Origin: Herbidospora sakaeratensis
Lineage (GTDB): Bacteria; Actinomycetota; Actinomycetes; Streptosporangiales; Streptosporangiaceae
Direction: 5' to 3'
Assembly (NCBI RefSeq): GCF_001570525.1
Contig: NZ_BBXC01000012.1
Location: forward strand, 39,140-103,139
DNA: 64,000 nucleotides
Made by a program: the position numbers and the translations under genes. Below the pieces are notes generated by a model. The model saw only the letters and a list, made by a program, of their open reading frames with translations, was not told the DNA's origin and ran no database searches. Of the stretch, positions 8,555 through 15,933 are shown in pieces; position 1 is the stretch's first letter, and every line of letters starts with the position of its first letter.

Positions 8555-8759
8555 TCTTCCGGTCGCGTCGGCGGACGAACCAGAGCCCGAAGAACCCCAT
8601 GCCGATCCCGGCCACGCAGGTCCACGAATACCAGCTCTGGTCGGGGCGGACGATCAGCAGGACGATGAGGGCGATCGCCCACAGGACGATGCCGACCGTG
8701 ATCGTCGCGGAGTCGTTGGTCTTGAGGGGCTCTGGATCGGGCCGCCGCTGCTGGGTCAC
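8496..8759 (-). CDS. DUF2530 family small membrane protein
   Basis: 87 residues, GTG start at 8759. The sequence has the DUF2530 pattern: a PEPLKTND lead-in, one hydrophobic helix (VGIVLWAIALIVLLIV), a short loop with Trp residues, a second helix (CVAGIGMGFFGLWFV) and a basic RRRDR end. The family is actinobacterial and of unknown function. It is commonly found next to NCS2-type permeases, as here. The last 19 codons are antisense to the methyltransferase gene. Confidence 0.88.
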   Translation of the reverse strand: MTQQRRPDPEPLKTNDSATITVGIVLWAIALIVLLIVRPDQSWYSWTCVAGIGMGFFGLWFVRRRDRKISSSASAEASRNPAPPGSP

Positions 8760-8895
8760 CCTGTCACCTTAAATCCGGCAGGTCACAAGTGGCCCATGTG
8801 AGATTCGACGCGGGTCGCGTACGAAACCGCAACGAAAAAGTCACGTCGGCGACCTGGGTCTTTTCCCTGGTGGTAAGGGGTGTCACTCTGCGCGG

Positions 8896-10368
8896 GTGAG
8901 TGACGTCAAAACCCCCCAAAGCAGTAGTTTCCTCGACACGTATTTCAAGATCTCGGCTCGGGGCTCGTCGGTCGGCGCGGAGGTTCGTGGTGGTCTGGCC
9001 ACGTTCTTCACGATGGCCTACATCGTCGTGCTCAACCCGATCATCCTGGGCTTCGTCCAGGACAAGGACGGGCAGTTCCTCGGCGACGGGTCGGCTCCCA
9101 ACCTGTCGTTGATCGCCGTCGCGACGGCGCTGGTGGCCGGCCTGCTGACCATTCTGATGGGCGTGGTGGCGAACGTGCCCTTCGCCCTGGCGGCGGGCCT
9201 GGGCCTCAACGCGTTCGTCGCCTACGGCATCGCCTCCCAGGTCTCCTGGGAGGACGCCATGGGCCTGGTCGTCCTCGAAGGTCTGGTCATCCTGGTGCTG
9301 GTGCTGACCGGGTTCCGGACGGCCGTCTTCCACGCCATCCCGGCGAGCCTGAAGACCGCGATCTCGGTGGGCATCGGCCTGTTCATCGCGCTCATCGGCT
9401 TCGTGGACGCCGGATTCGTGCGCAAGACGGCCGCCCCGGCGCCGCCCCTGGAGCTGGGCATCGGCGGCGGGCTGACGTCGTGGCCGATCCTGGTGTTCGT
9501 GGTCGGCCTGCTCGTCACCGCCCTGCTGGTGGCCCGCAAGGTGAAGGGCGCGATCCTGATCGGCATCGTCGGCGCGACGATCTTCGCGATCGTCGTCCAG
9601 GCGATCGGGAACATCCCGAAGCAGCAGGACGGTGACGTGATCACCCCGGGAGGCTGGGGCCTGAACCAGCCGGCCCTGCCGTCGTTCGACCAGATCTTCG
9701 CGCTGCCCGACTTCTCGCTGATCGGCCAGTTCAGCCTGTTCGGCGCGTTCACCAAGCTCTCGGTCGTGCTGGCCGTGCTGCTGGTGTTCACGCTGCTGAT
9801 CACCGACTTCTTCGACACCATGGGCACCGTCGTCGGCGTCGGCAAGCAGGCCGGCCTCGTGGCGGCCGACGGCACGCTGCCGAAGACCAAGGAGATCCTC
9901 CTGGTCGACTCGATCGCGGCCGCCGCCGGCGGCGCGGCGTCGGTGTCGTCGAACACGACCTACATCGAGTCGGCCTCGGGCGTCGGCGAGGGCGCGCGGA
10001 CCGGGCTCGCCTCGGTGGTCACCGGTCTGCTGTTCCTCGCGTCGATGTTCCTCGCGCCGCTGGTCAACATCATCCCGTACGAGGCCGCGGCGCCCGCGCT
10101 GGTGGTGGTCGGCTTCCTGATGATGACCTCGATCCGGGAGATCGACTTCACCGACCTGGAGATCGCGATCCCGGCGTTCTTCACGATCGTGCTGATGCCG
10201 TTCACCTACTCGATCGCCAACGGCATCGGGGCCGGGTTCATCACGTACGTGCTGATCAAGGCGGTGAAGGGCAAGGCGTCCGAGGTGCACCCGCTCATGT
10301 GGCTGGTGGCGGTGCTGTTCACGATCTACTTCGCGCTCGGCCCGATCAAGATCCTCTTCGGCTTCTGA
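8896..10368 (+). CDS. NCS2 family permease, AzgA-like (adenine/guanine/hypoxanthine)
   Basis: 490 residues with about 12-14 membrane segments. The AzgA subgroup is shown by the early FFTMAYIVVLNPIILG segment, the GLGLNAFVAYG stretch, the substrate-region motif ITDFFDTMGTVVGVG and the later SSNTTYIESASGVGEGARTG segment. The family imports purine bases with protons. The start is the GTG at 8896. The 136-bp upstream gap has no riboswitch-like fold I can recognise. The stop codon overlaps the first xylanase operator-like palindrome. Confidence 0.92.
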   Translation: MSDVKTPQSSSFLDTYFKISARGSSVGAEVRGGLATFFTMAYIVVLNPIILGFVQDKDGQFLGDGSAPNLSLIAVATALVAGLLTILMGVVANVPFALAAGLGLNAFVAYGIASQVSWEDAMGLVVLEGLVILVLVLTGFRTAVFHAIPASLKTAISVGIGLFIALIGFVDAGFVRKTAAPAPPLELGIGGGLTSWPILVFVVGLLVTALLVARKVKGAILIGIVGATIFAIVVQAIGNIPKQQDGDVITPGGWGLNQPALPSFDQIFALPDFSLIGQFSLFGAFTKLSVVLAVLLVFTLLITDFFDTMGTVVGVGKQAGLVAADGTLPKTKEILLVDSIAAAAGGAASVSSNTTYIESASGVGEGARTGLASVVTGLLFLASMFLAPLVNIIPYEAAAPALVVVGFLMMTSIREIDFTDLEIAIPAFFTIVLMPFTYSIANGIGAGFITYVLIKAVKGKASEVHPLMWLVAVLFTIYFALGPIKILFGF

Positions 10369-10376
10369 AACTTTCA
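10366..10376. promoter_or_regulatory. GAAACTTTC palindrome upstream of xylanase (putative operator 1)
   Basis: TGAAACTTTCA is an 11-bp palindrome overlapping the permease stop codon, 138 bp before the xylanase start. GAAACTTTC/CGAAACTTTCG boxes are known from Streptomyces xylanase and xylosidase promoters, where they bind a repressor (established knowledge). The role here is inferred. Confidence 0.55.
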
Positions 10377-10486
10377 ACTATTTGCCGATAGATTGCCGGA
10401 TCTCCGCAGGACCACCCGCGTCGCACGGCTGGTGCATTGACCGTATTTTGCGGCCAATTCTAGCCTTCCGTGCGACACGGGAGTTA

Positions 10487-10500
10487 CCGAAAGGTTTCGG
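10487..10500. promoter_or_regulatory. CCGAAA-NN-TTTCGG palindrome upstream of xylanase (putative operator 2)
   Basis: CCGAAAGGTTTCGG has perfect 6-bp arms around GG and ends 4 nt before the AGGAGAT ribosome-binding site of the xylanase gene. A protein bound here would lie across the early transcribed region. Confidence 0.55.
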
Positions 10501-10513
10501 AACAGGAGATCCA

Positions 10514-12454
10514 GTGCGTACCTCTAAATGGCGATCTCTGATGGCGGCGGCCCTCGCCCTCGCCTCGGCCGCCGCGACAGTGCTCGTCGCCACGCCGGCC
10601 TCGGCCAGCGCGGCGCTGCGTGTGCACGCCCAGGCGCGCGGCAAGTTCATCGGCACCGCGCTGGCGACCTCGCCCCTGGCCAACGAGACGGCCTACCGGA
10701 ACATCGCCGGGAGCGAGTTCAACCAGATCACGGCCGAGAACGCGATGAAGTGGAGTGACACCGAGCCGAACGACAACCAGTACACGTTCGGCGGCGCCGA
10801 CCAGATCGTCAACTTCGCCACGGCGAACAACCAGCAGGTGCACGGCCACACCCTCGTCTGGCACAGCCAGACGCCGGGCTGGGTCCAGGGCCTGTCGGCC
10901 ACCAACATGCGCGCCGCGATGAACGAGCACATCGCGACGGTCGTGGGCCGCTACGCCAACAACCCCGCGGTCGTCTCGTGGGACGTGGTGAACGAGGTCT
11001 TCGAGGAGAACGGCAGCTTCCGCTCGTCGTTCTGGTACAACACGCTGGGCTCCAGCTTCATCGCCGACGCCTTCCGCGCGGCGCGGCAGGCCGACCCCGA
11101 CGCCCGCCTGTGCATCAACGACTACAACGTCGAGGGCATCAACGCCAAGAGCACCGCGATGTACAACCTGGTCCAGCAGCTCCGGTCGCAGAACGTGCCG
11201 GTCGACTGCGTCGGCTTCCAGGCCCACCTCTCCACCCAGTACGGCTTCCCGAGCGATCTCCAGCAGAACATGCAGCGGTTCGCCGCCCTCGGCGTGCAGG
11301 TCAGGATCACCGAGCTCGACGTCCGCATCCAGGGGTCGCGCACCTCGGCCAAGGACACCCAGCAGGCGACCTACTACAGCAACGTGGTGAACGCCTGTCT
11401 CGCCATCACGGCCTGCGCCGGCGTGACCATCTGGGGCTTCACCGACAAGTACTCGTGGGTCCCGGACACCTTCCCGGGTGAGGGCTTCGCGCTGATCTAC
11501 GACAACAACTACTCGCAGAAGCCGTCGTACACGGCGGTCCACAACGCCCTCGACAACGGCAGCCCGAGCGACACCACCGCACCGACGACACCGGGCGCCC
11601 CGACCGCGTCCAGCGTCACCTCGTCGGGCGCCAGCCTGTCGTGGACGGCCTCGACCGACTCGGGCGGCTCCGGTCTGGCCGGGTACAACGTCTACAACTC
11701 CTCCGGTACGCAGCTCGCGACGTCCACCACCAACTCGGTGACCCTGACCGGGTTGTCGGCCAACACGGCCTACACGGTCTACGTCCGGGCGCGTGACGGC
11801 GCGGGCAACCTCTCGGGGAACTCGACCTCGGTCACCTTCACCACCACGGGCGGCAGCAGCGACACCACCGCCCCCACCACCCCCGGCACGCCCACGGCAT
11901 CCAGCATCACCTCGTCGGGCGCCAGCCTGTCGTGGACCGCGTCGACCGACTCGGGCGGCTCGGGCCTGGCCGGGTACAACGTCTACAACTCCTCCGGTAC
12001 GCAGCTCGCGACGTCCACGACGAACTCGGTGACCCTGACCGGGTTGTCGGCCTCGACGGCGTACACGGTCTACGTCCGGGCGCGTGACGGCGCGGGCAAC
12101 CTGTCGGGGAACTCGACCTCGGTGACCTTCACCACCACGGGCGGCACCTCCGGCGGCTGCTCGGCCACCGGCACCATCCAGACCCAGTGGGGCGGCGGCT
12201 ACGTCGTCCAGCCGGTGACCGTGACCAACGGCAGCTCCGCCCGCACCTCGTGGACGGTGACCTTCACCCTGCCCTCCGGCCACACCCTCGTCGGCTCCTG
12301 GAACGCCACCCTCACGGTGTCCGGGAACACGGTGACGGCCCGCAACGCCAACTACAACGGCAACCTCGGCGCCGGCGCGAGCACGACGTTCGGCTTCCAG
12401 GTGGCGCGTCCCAGCAGCGACACCTCGACGGCGTCGGGTTACACCTGCGCCTGA
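10514..12454 (+). CDS. Secreted endo-1,4-beta-xylanase, GH10-FN3-FN3-CBM2
   Basis: 646 residues. The GTG at 10514 has AGGAGAT upstream; the frame extends to 10382 but that part lacks a signal. Residues 1-~37 form a signal peptide (basic start, Ala/Leu core, ATPASASA). The GH10 barrel spans ~38-345, with acid/base Glu161 in DVVNE and nucleophile Glu267 in ITELD. Two nearly identical FN3 modules (~353-545) follow, then a CBM2 cellulose-binding module with flanking cysteines (CSATGTIQTQW, ending in YTCA). It cleaves xylan outside the cell. The two upstream palindromes suggest substrate-dependent repression. Confidence 0.96.
   Translation: MRTSKWRSLMAAALALASAAATVLVATPASASAALRVHAQARGKFIGTALATSPLANETAYRNIAGSEFNQITAENAMKWSDTEPNDNQYTFGGADQIVNFATANNQQVHGHTLVWHSQTPGWVQGLSATNMRAAMNEHIATVVGRYANNPAVVSWDVVNEVFEENGSFRSSFWYNTLGSSFIADAFRAARQADPDARLCINDYNVEGINAKSTAMYNLVQQLRSQNVPVDCVGFQAHLSTQYGFPSDLQQNMQRFAALGVQVRITELDVRIQGSRTSAKDTQQATYYSNVVNACLAITACAGVTIWGFTDKYSWVPDTFPGEGFALIYDNNYSQKPSYTAVHNALDNGSPSDTTAPTTPGAPTASSVTSSGASLSWTASTDSGGSGLAGYNVYNSSGTQLATSTTNSVTLTGLSANTAYTVYVRARDGAGNLSGNSTSVTFTTTGGSSDTTAPTTPGTPTASSITSSGASLSWTASTDSGGSGLAGYNVYNSSGTQLATSTTNSVTLTGLSASTAYTVYVRARDGAGNLSGNSTSVTFTTTGGTSGGCSATGTIQTQWGGGYVVQPVTVTNGSSARTSWTVTFTLPSGHTLVGSWNATLTVSGNTVTARNANYNGNLGAGASTTFGFQVARPSSDTSTASGYTCA
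11570..12148 (+). repeat. Tandem duplication of FN3 module (291-bp unit)
   Basis: The unit starting GACACCACCG at 11570 recurs at 11861. The period is 291 bp, exactly 97 codons. Long blocks are identical at DNA level, including third codon positions (for example around CGGGTACAACGTCTACAACT), pointing to a recent in-frame duplication or ongoing gene conversion. Confidence 0.9.
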
Positions 12455-12464
12455 TTCTTGACCC

Positions 12465-12493
12465 GGGCACGGCCTCCTTCGGGGGCCGTGTCC
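12465..12493 (+). terminator. Terminator of the xylanase gene
   Basis: The stem CACGGCC (12468-12474) pairs with GGCCGTG (12484-12490), extended by three weaker pairs outside, and is followed by GGCCTTTT. It lies 11 bp after the stop codon. Confidence 0.7.
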
Positions 12494-12541
12494 GGCCTTT
12501 TCGGGGAAGGTATCCCTGAGCAGGAATGCCAAGGTGTGCCA

Positions 12542-12559
12542 TATAGTTAGCAAAGGTAA
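12542..12559 (+). promoter_or_regulatory. Putative MarR autoregulatory promoter/operator
   Basis: TATAGT (12542-12547) is a -10-like hexamer. It runs into TTAGCAAAGGTAA (12547-12559), an imperfect palindrome of the MarR-box kind. A wider inverted repeat GTTAGC/GCTAAC (12546-12551 and 12568-12573) overlaps the start codon. Confidence 0.4.
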
Positions 12560-12565
12560 TGACTC

Positions 12566-13027
12566 ATGCTAACGAATCCTCAGAACACGGATCCGGCTGC
12601 GAACCTGCGCAGCGACGCCGGTCTGGCGTCCGCGCTGCGCGTGTCGCTGGCCCGGCTGACCCGTCGCCTGCGCAAGCAGGCCGTGGGTCACATCCTGACG
12701 CCCACGCAGCTCGCGGCCCTGGCCGCCGTCGAGCGGCACACCACGATGACCCCCGGCGAACTGGCCGAGCACGAGAAGGTGCAGCCGCCTTCGATGACCA
12801 GGGTGGTCACCCATCTGGAGGAACGCGGCCTGCTGGCCCGCTCTCCCCATCCCACCGACCGTCGTCAGGTGACCCTGTCGGTCACCCCGGCGGGCGCCTC
12901 CCTGCTGAAGGAGGAGCGCCGCCGCAAGGAGGCCTGGCTGGCCCAGCGCCTCGGCGAGCTGACACCCGAGGAGAAGGCGATCCTGCGCAAGGCCGCCCCC
13001 ATCCTCGAAAAGCTCTCCCAAATGTGA
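12566..13027 (+). CDS. MarR family transcriptional regulator
   Basis: 153 residues, ATG start. The winged helix-turn-helix lies at about residues 50-105: LTPTQLAALAAVERH, then MTPGELAEHEKVQPPSMTRVVTHLEERGL, then the wing RSPHPTDRRQVTLSVT. The C-terminal helix (ERRRKEAWLAQRL) is the usual dimerisation segment. The stop overlaps the GTG of the following MFS exporter gene, so the two are translationally coupled. This pairing usually means a drug- or metabolite-responsive exporter repressed by its MarR partner (inference). Confidence 0.92.
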   Translation: MLTNPQNTDPAANLRSDAGLASALRVSLARLTRRLRKQAVGHILTPTQLAALAAVERHTTMTPGELAEHEKVQPPSMTRVVTHLEERGLLARSPHPTDRRQVTLSVTPAGASLLKEERRRKEAWLAQRLGELTPEEKAILRKAAPILEKLSQM

Positions 13028-14358
13028 GAAGGCTGCGCACCGCGGCCGATCTGGCGAAGTGGACGGGTGCTGGGGCGGTTCGGGAGCCCGGCCCAGCCTC
13101 GGCCGACGGCGCCGCCGGCATGTTCCGGTCATTGCGGAACTTCAACTACCGGTTGTTCCTCTCCGGCAGCGTGGTCTCCAACGTCGGCACCTGGATGCAG
13201 CGCACCGCCCAGGACTGGCTCGTGCTGAGCCTGACCGGAGGGTCGGGCACGGCGCTCGGCATCACGGTGGCGCTGCAGTTCCTGCCGATCATGTTGTTCG
13301 GGATGTGGGGCGGCGTGCTGGCCGACCGGTTCCCGAAACGGCGGCTGCTGATGACCGCGCAGTCGCTGATGGCGGCGCTCGCGCTGGCCATGGGCGTGCT
13401 GACCGTCACCGGCCACGCCGAGGTCTGGCACGTCTACGTCATGGCCTTCACCCTCGGGCTGCTGGCCTGCGTCGAGGTGCCCACCCGGCAGTCGTTCGTG
13501 GTCGAGATGGTCGGCCGCGACGACCTGTCCAACGCCATCGCCCTCAACAGCTCCTCGTTCAACCTGGCCCGCGTGGTCGGCCCGGCCGTCGCCGGGCTCC
13601 TGATCAACTGGCTGGGCGGCACCGGCCCGCTGTTCCTGGTCAACGCCCTCACCTTCGCCTTCACCATCGGCGGCATGCTGCTGATGCGGACGGCCGAACT
13701 GCGCACCCCCGAGCCGGTCAAGCGCGGCAAGGGGCAGGCCAGGGAAGGCGTGCGCTACGTGATCGGCAAGCCCGATCTGCTGCTGCCGGTGCTCATGGTC
13801 GGCTTCGTCGCGGTCTTCGCGCAGAGCTTCACCACGTCGATCGCGCTCATGGCGACCGAGGTGTTCGACGCGGGGGCGTCGGCGTTCGGGATCGGCAGCA
13901 GCGCGTTCGCCGTCGGGGCCGTCGTGGGCGCCCTGCTGGCGGCCCGGCGGGTCACCCCGTCGCGGCGGATGATGGTCGCCGCCGGCGTCGCCTTCGGGGC
14001 CGCCCAGATCGCGGCGGCGGTCACGCCGGCGTACTGGGCCTTCCTGATCGTGCTCGTCCCGGCCGGGCTGGCCATGATCACCGTGCAGACCATGGCGAAC
14101 TCGACTCTCCAGCTCGGGGCCTCCAGCGAGATGCGCGGACGGGTGATGGGGATCTACGTCCTGGTCTTCACCGCCGGCGCCCCGATCGGCGCCCCGCTGA
14201 TCGGCTGGATCGCCGAACTGGCCGGTCCCCGCGTCGGGATCATGGTCTCCGGCCTGCTCAGCCTGACCGGCGTGGCGCTGGCCGTATTGATCACCCGGCT
14301 GGTCGCGGCCCGCAAGGCCGTGGCCCTGAACCCGGCCGCGGCGTCGGTCGCGGTCTGA
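13024..14358 (+). CDS. MFS transporter, EntS/MFS_3-like exporter
   Basis: 444 residues from a GTG at 13024 that overlaps the MarR stop as GTGA; an ATG at 13120 (MFRSLRNFNYRL) is the main alternative, since many homologues begin near there. About 12 membrane helices are visible. The MFS signature GGVLADRFPKRRLL lies between helices 2 and 3. The opening FRSLRNFNYRLFLSG and the SNVGTWMQRTAQDWLVL segment match the enterobactin-exporter-like MFS group. The substrate is unknown. It is probably induced together with the MarR gene. Confidence 0.9.
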   Translation: MRRLRTAADLAKWTGAGAVREPGPASADGAAGMFRSLRNFNYRLFLSGSVVSNVGTWMQRTAQDWLVLSLTGGSGTALGITVALQFLPIMLFGMWGGVLADRFPKRRLLMTAQSLMAALALAMGVLTVTGHAEVWHVYVMAFTLGLLACVEVPTRQSFVVEMVGRDDLSNAIALNSSSFNLARVVGPAVAGLLINWLGGTGPLFLVNALTFAFTIGGMLLMRTAELRTPEPVKRGKGQAREGVRYVIGKPDLLLPVLMVGFVAVFAQSFTTSIALMATEVFDAGASAFGIGSSAFAVGAVVGALLAARRVTPSRRMMVAAGVAFGAAQIAAAVTPAYWAFLIVLVPAGLAMITVQTMANSTLQLGASSEMRGRVMGIYVLVFTAGAPIGAPLIGWIAELAGPRVGIMVSGLLSLTGVALAVLITRLVAARKAVALNPAAASVAV

Positions 14359-14388
14359 GGATGGTCAGCGGCACCCCATGGGCTTGGC

Positions 14389-14394
14389 TAGGCT
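14389..14394 (+). promoter_or_regulatory. -10-like box of a leaderless transcript
   Basis: TAGGCT lies exactly 7 nt before the GTG of the 27-residue ORF, and no ribosome-binding site is present. This spacing is typical of leaderless actinobacterial mRNAs. Confidence 0.45.
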
Positions 14395-14401
14395 CGACGC
14401 C

Positions 14402-14485
14402 GTGGACCGTCCCCGCCGCTGGCTGCTGCCGACCGTGCTCGGCCTGCTGATGCTGCTCGTCGTCGTGGGCGCGCTGGTTCAATAG
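14402..14485 (+). CDS. Small single-pass membrane peptide (27 aa)
   Basis: GTG start, TAG stop. The peptide begins with a basic segment (DRPRRW) followed by one hydrophobic stretch (LLPTVLGLLMLLVVVGALV) and ends at a Gln. The -10-like TAGGCT with a 7-nt gap supports leaderless expression. It lies 43 bp after the MFS exporter, so it could be an accessory peptide of the exporter, but no homologue is known to me. Its small size makes chance occurrence possible. Confidence 0.45.
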   Translation: MDRPRRWLLPTVLGLLMLLVVVGALVQ

Positions 14486-14487
14486 CC

Positions 14488-14564
14488 GCCTGTTTGATGG
14501 CCGCGCCCTGGGCGCGGCGGCCGGGGCCTGTTTGATGGCCGCGCCTCCGGCGCGGCGGCCGGGG
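14488..14564 (+). repeat. Two tandem copies of a 38-bp hairpin-forming repeat
   Basis: The copies start at 14488 and 14526, both with GCCTGTTTGATGGCCGCGCC, and differ only in the hairpin loop (CTGG versus TCCG). Each folds into a GC stem (GCCGCGCC with GGCGCGGC). Reverse-orientation copies occur at 15871-15921, on the other side of the aldo/keto reductase gene. This looks like a dispersed intergenic repeat family. Confidence 0.75.
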
Positions 14565-14812
14565 CGCTCAGACCCGACGCTTTCCCTCGTCGCTCCGGTT
14601 CGCTGCGCTCTCCTGCGCTCCTCAGTCCAAGCGTCGGCGCGCCCCGGCGGCGGGAGGACTTCACCGGCGGAGCGGTGGCCGAAAGACGGACCTGAGGCGC
14701 CGGAAACCGGACCTGCAAGAACAGGGCGCCCGGCTCGCAAGACCGGGAGCCGGGGCCGCACGATCAGGGCCGGAACCGGAGGGGTGGGGAGCCGGGCTCG
14801 AATGACCCGGAG
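14565..14812. other. Non-coding stretch with a long-span inverted repeat
   Basis: I see no credible gene here. CCGACGCTT (14574-14582) and AAGCGTCGG (14629-14637) form a 9-bp inverted repeat spanning 64 bp around a CGCTCC/GCGCTC-rich core. The rest is GC-rich sequence with short direct repeats and no recognisable RNA fold. Confidence 0.4.
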
Positions 14813-14845
14813 AAGTCCGGTGCGGCGGGTGGCCGCACCGGACTT
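14813..14845. terminator. Strong hairpin terminator, 14-bp stem
   Basis: AAGTCCGGTGCGGC (14813-14826) pairs perfectly with GCCGCACCGGACTT (14832-14845) across a 5-nt loop. It lies 3 bp beyond the aldo/keto reductase stop codon. It is followed by TTCTT on the plus strand and may act in both directions. Confidence 0.8.
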
Positions 14846-14848
14846 TCT

Positions 14849-15820
14849 TCACCAGGCGTAGGCCTCGGGGGCGGTGCCGCCCGGGCCGGGGAAGATCTCG
14901 TCGATGCGGGCCAGGGCCTTGTCGTCGAACTTGATCTCCAGGGCGCGCAGGGAGCCGTTGAGCTGGTCGGCGGTGCGCGGGCCGATGATCGGGGCCGTGA
15001 CGGCCTTCTGGTGGAGGAGCCAGGCGAGGCCCGCGTTGGCGGGGTCTTCGCCCAGGTCGTCGCAGAACGCCTCCCACTGCTCGATCTGGGGGCGGACCTT
15101 CTCGAGGTTCTGGAGCATGTCCTCGGTGGCGCTGCGGCCCTTGTCGATCTTCCGCAGGACGCCGCCGAGCAGGCCGCCGGCCAGGGGGCTCCACGGGATG
15201 ACGCCCAGCCCGTAGTCCTCACACGCCGGGAGGACCTCCAGCTCGACCGAGCGCTCCAGCAGGTGGTACTTCGACTGCTCGCTCACCAGGCCGAGGAAGT
15301 TGCGGCGGCGGGCGGTCTCCTGGGCCTTGGCGATGTGCCAGCCCGCGAAGTTCGACGAGCCGACGTACAGGATCTTGCCCTGCTGGCGCAGGACCTCCAT
15401 GGCCTCCCAGAACTCCTCGAACGGGGTGTTCCGGTCGACGTGGTGAGCCTGGTAGACGTCGATGTAGTCGGTCTGCAGGCGCTTCAGCGAGGCGTCGCAG
15501 GCGCGGCGGATGTTCAGCGCCGAGAGGAAGGTCTCGTTGGGCCAGTCGCCCATCGAGCCGTAGAGCTTGGTGGCGATGACGGTCTTCTCCCGACGCCCAC
15601 CGCCCTTGGCGAACCACCGGCCGATGATCTGCTCGGTGACGCCCTCGCCCTTCACCCATCCGTAGACGTTGGCGGTGTCGAAGAAGTTGATGCCCAGCTC
15701 ATGGGCGCGATCCATGATCGCGAAGGAGTCCTCCTCCGACGTCTGCGGGCCGAAGTTCATCGTGCCCAGGCAGAGCTTGCTGACCTTGAGTCCGGTACGA
15801 CCGAGCTGCGCGTAGTCCAT
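14849..15820 (-). CDS. Aldo/keto reductase
   Basis: 323 residues. The ATG at 15820 gives the typical MDYAQLGRTGLKVSKLCLGTMNFG opening behind a GGTGGA site; the upstream in-frame extension crosses a repeat element and is rejected. The AKR catalytic tetrad is visible: Asp in FFDTANVYG, Tyr in the same motif, Lys in VIATKLYG and His in YQAHHVD. The C-terminal VIPWSPLAGG and APIIGPRTADQL segments bind NADP. The family reduces carbonyls with NADPH; the substrate is unknown. It stands alone, bracketed by repeat copies. Confidence 0.92.
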   Translation of the reverse strand: MDYAQLGRTGLKVSKLCLGTMNFGPQTSEEDSFAIMDRAHELGINFFDTANVYGWVKGEGVTEQIIGRWFAKGGGRREKTVIATKLYGSMGDWPNETFLSALNIRRACDASLKRLQTDYIDVYQAHHVDRNTPFEEFWEAMEVLRQQGKILYVGSSNFAGWHIAKAQETARRRNFLGLVSEQSKYHLLERSVELEVLPACEDYGLGVIPWSPLAGGLLGGVLRKIDKGRSATEDMLQNLEKVRPQIEQWEAFCDDLGEDPANAGLAWLLHQKAVTAPIIGPRTADQLNGSLRALEIKFDDKALARIDEIFPGPGGTAPEAYAW

Positions 15821-15870
15821 GCTTCCACCATAGGAACCTGGAGTGGACTCCAGGCCAGCCCTCACGCCAG

Positions 15871-15921
15871 CCGCCGCGCCGGAGGCGCGGCCATCCAACA
15901 GGGCGCGGCCATCGGACAGGG
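15871..15921 (-). repeat. Two reverse-orientation copies of the intergenic hairpin repeat
   Basis: On the minus strand, 15902-15871 matches the 14526 copy with a single mismatch over 32 nt. The span 15921-15899 is a shorter, more diverged copy of the 14488 type. They sit between the aldo/keto reductase start and the next gene's start, so they lie in or next to both promoters. Confidence 0.7.
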
Positions 15922-15933
15922 CAGGATGTTCCC

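Noticed and set aside
8760-8895. Purine riboswitch before the NCS2 permease
   Set aside because: The 136-bp gap shows no purine-riboswitch core or loop-loop pattern, and it is short for an aptamer plus expression platform.
10484-12553. 689-codon minus-strand frame opposite the xylanase
   Set aside because: It contains degenerate repeats that are only the antisense of the FN3 duplication; the plus strand encodes a complete GH10-FN3-CBM2 enzyme.
14488-14564. CRISPR-like array from the tandem 38-bp repeats
   Set aside because: The copies are adjacent with no spacers, only two per site, and no cas genes are present. A hairpin repeat family explains them better.
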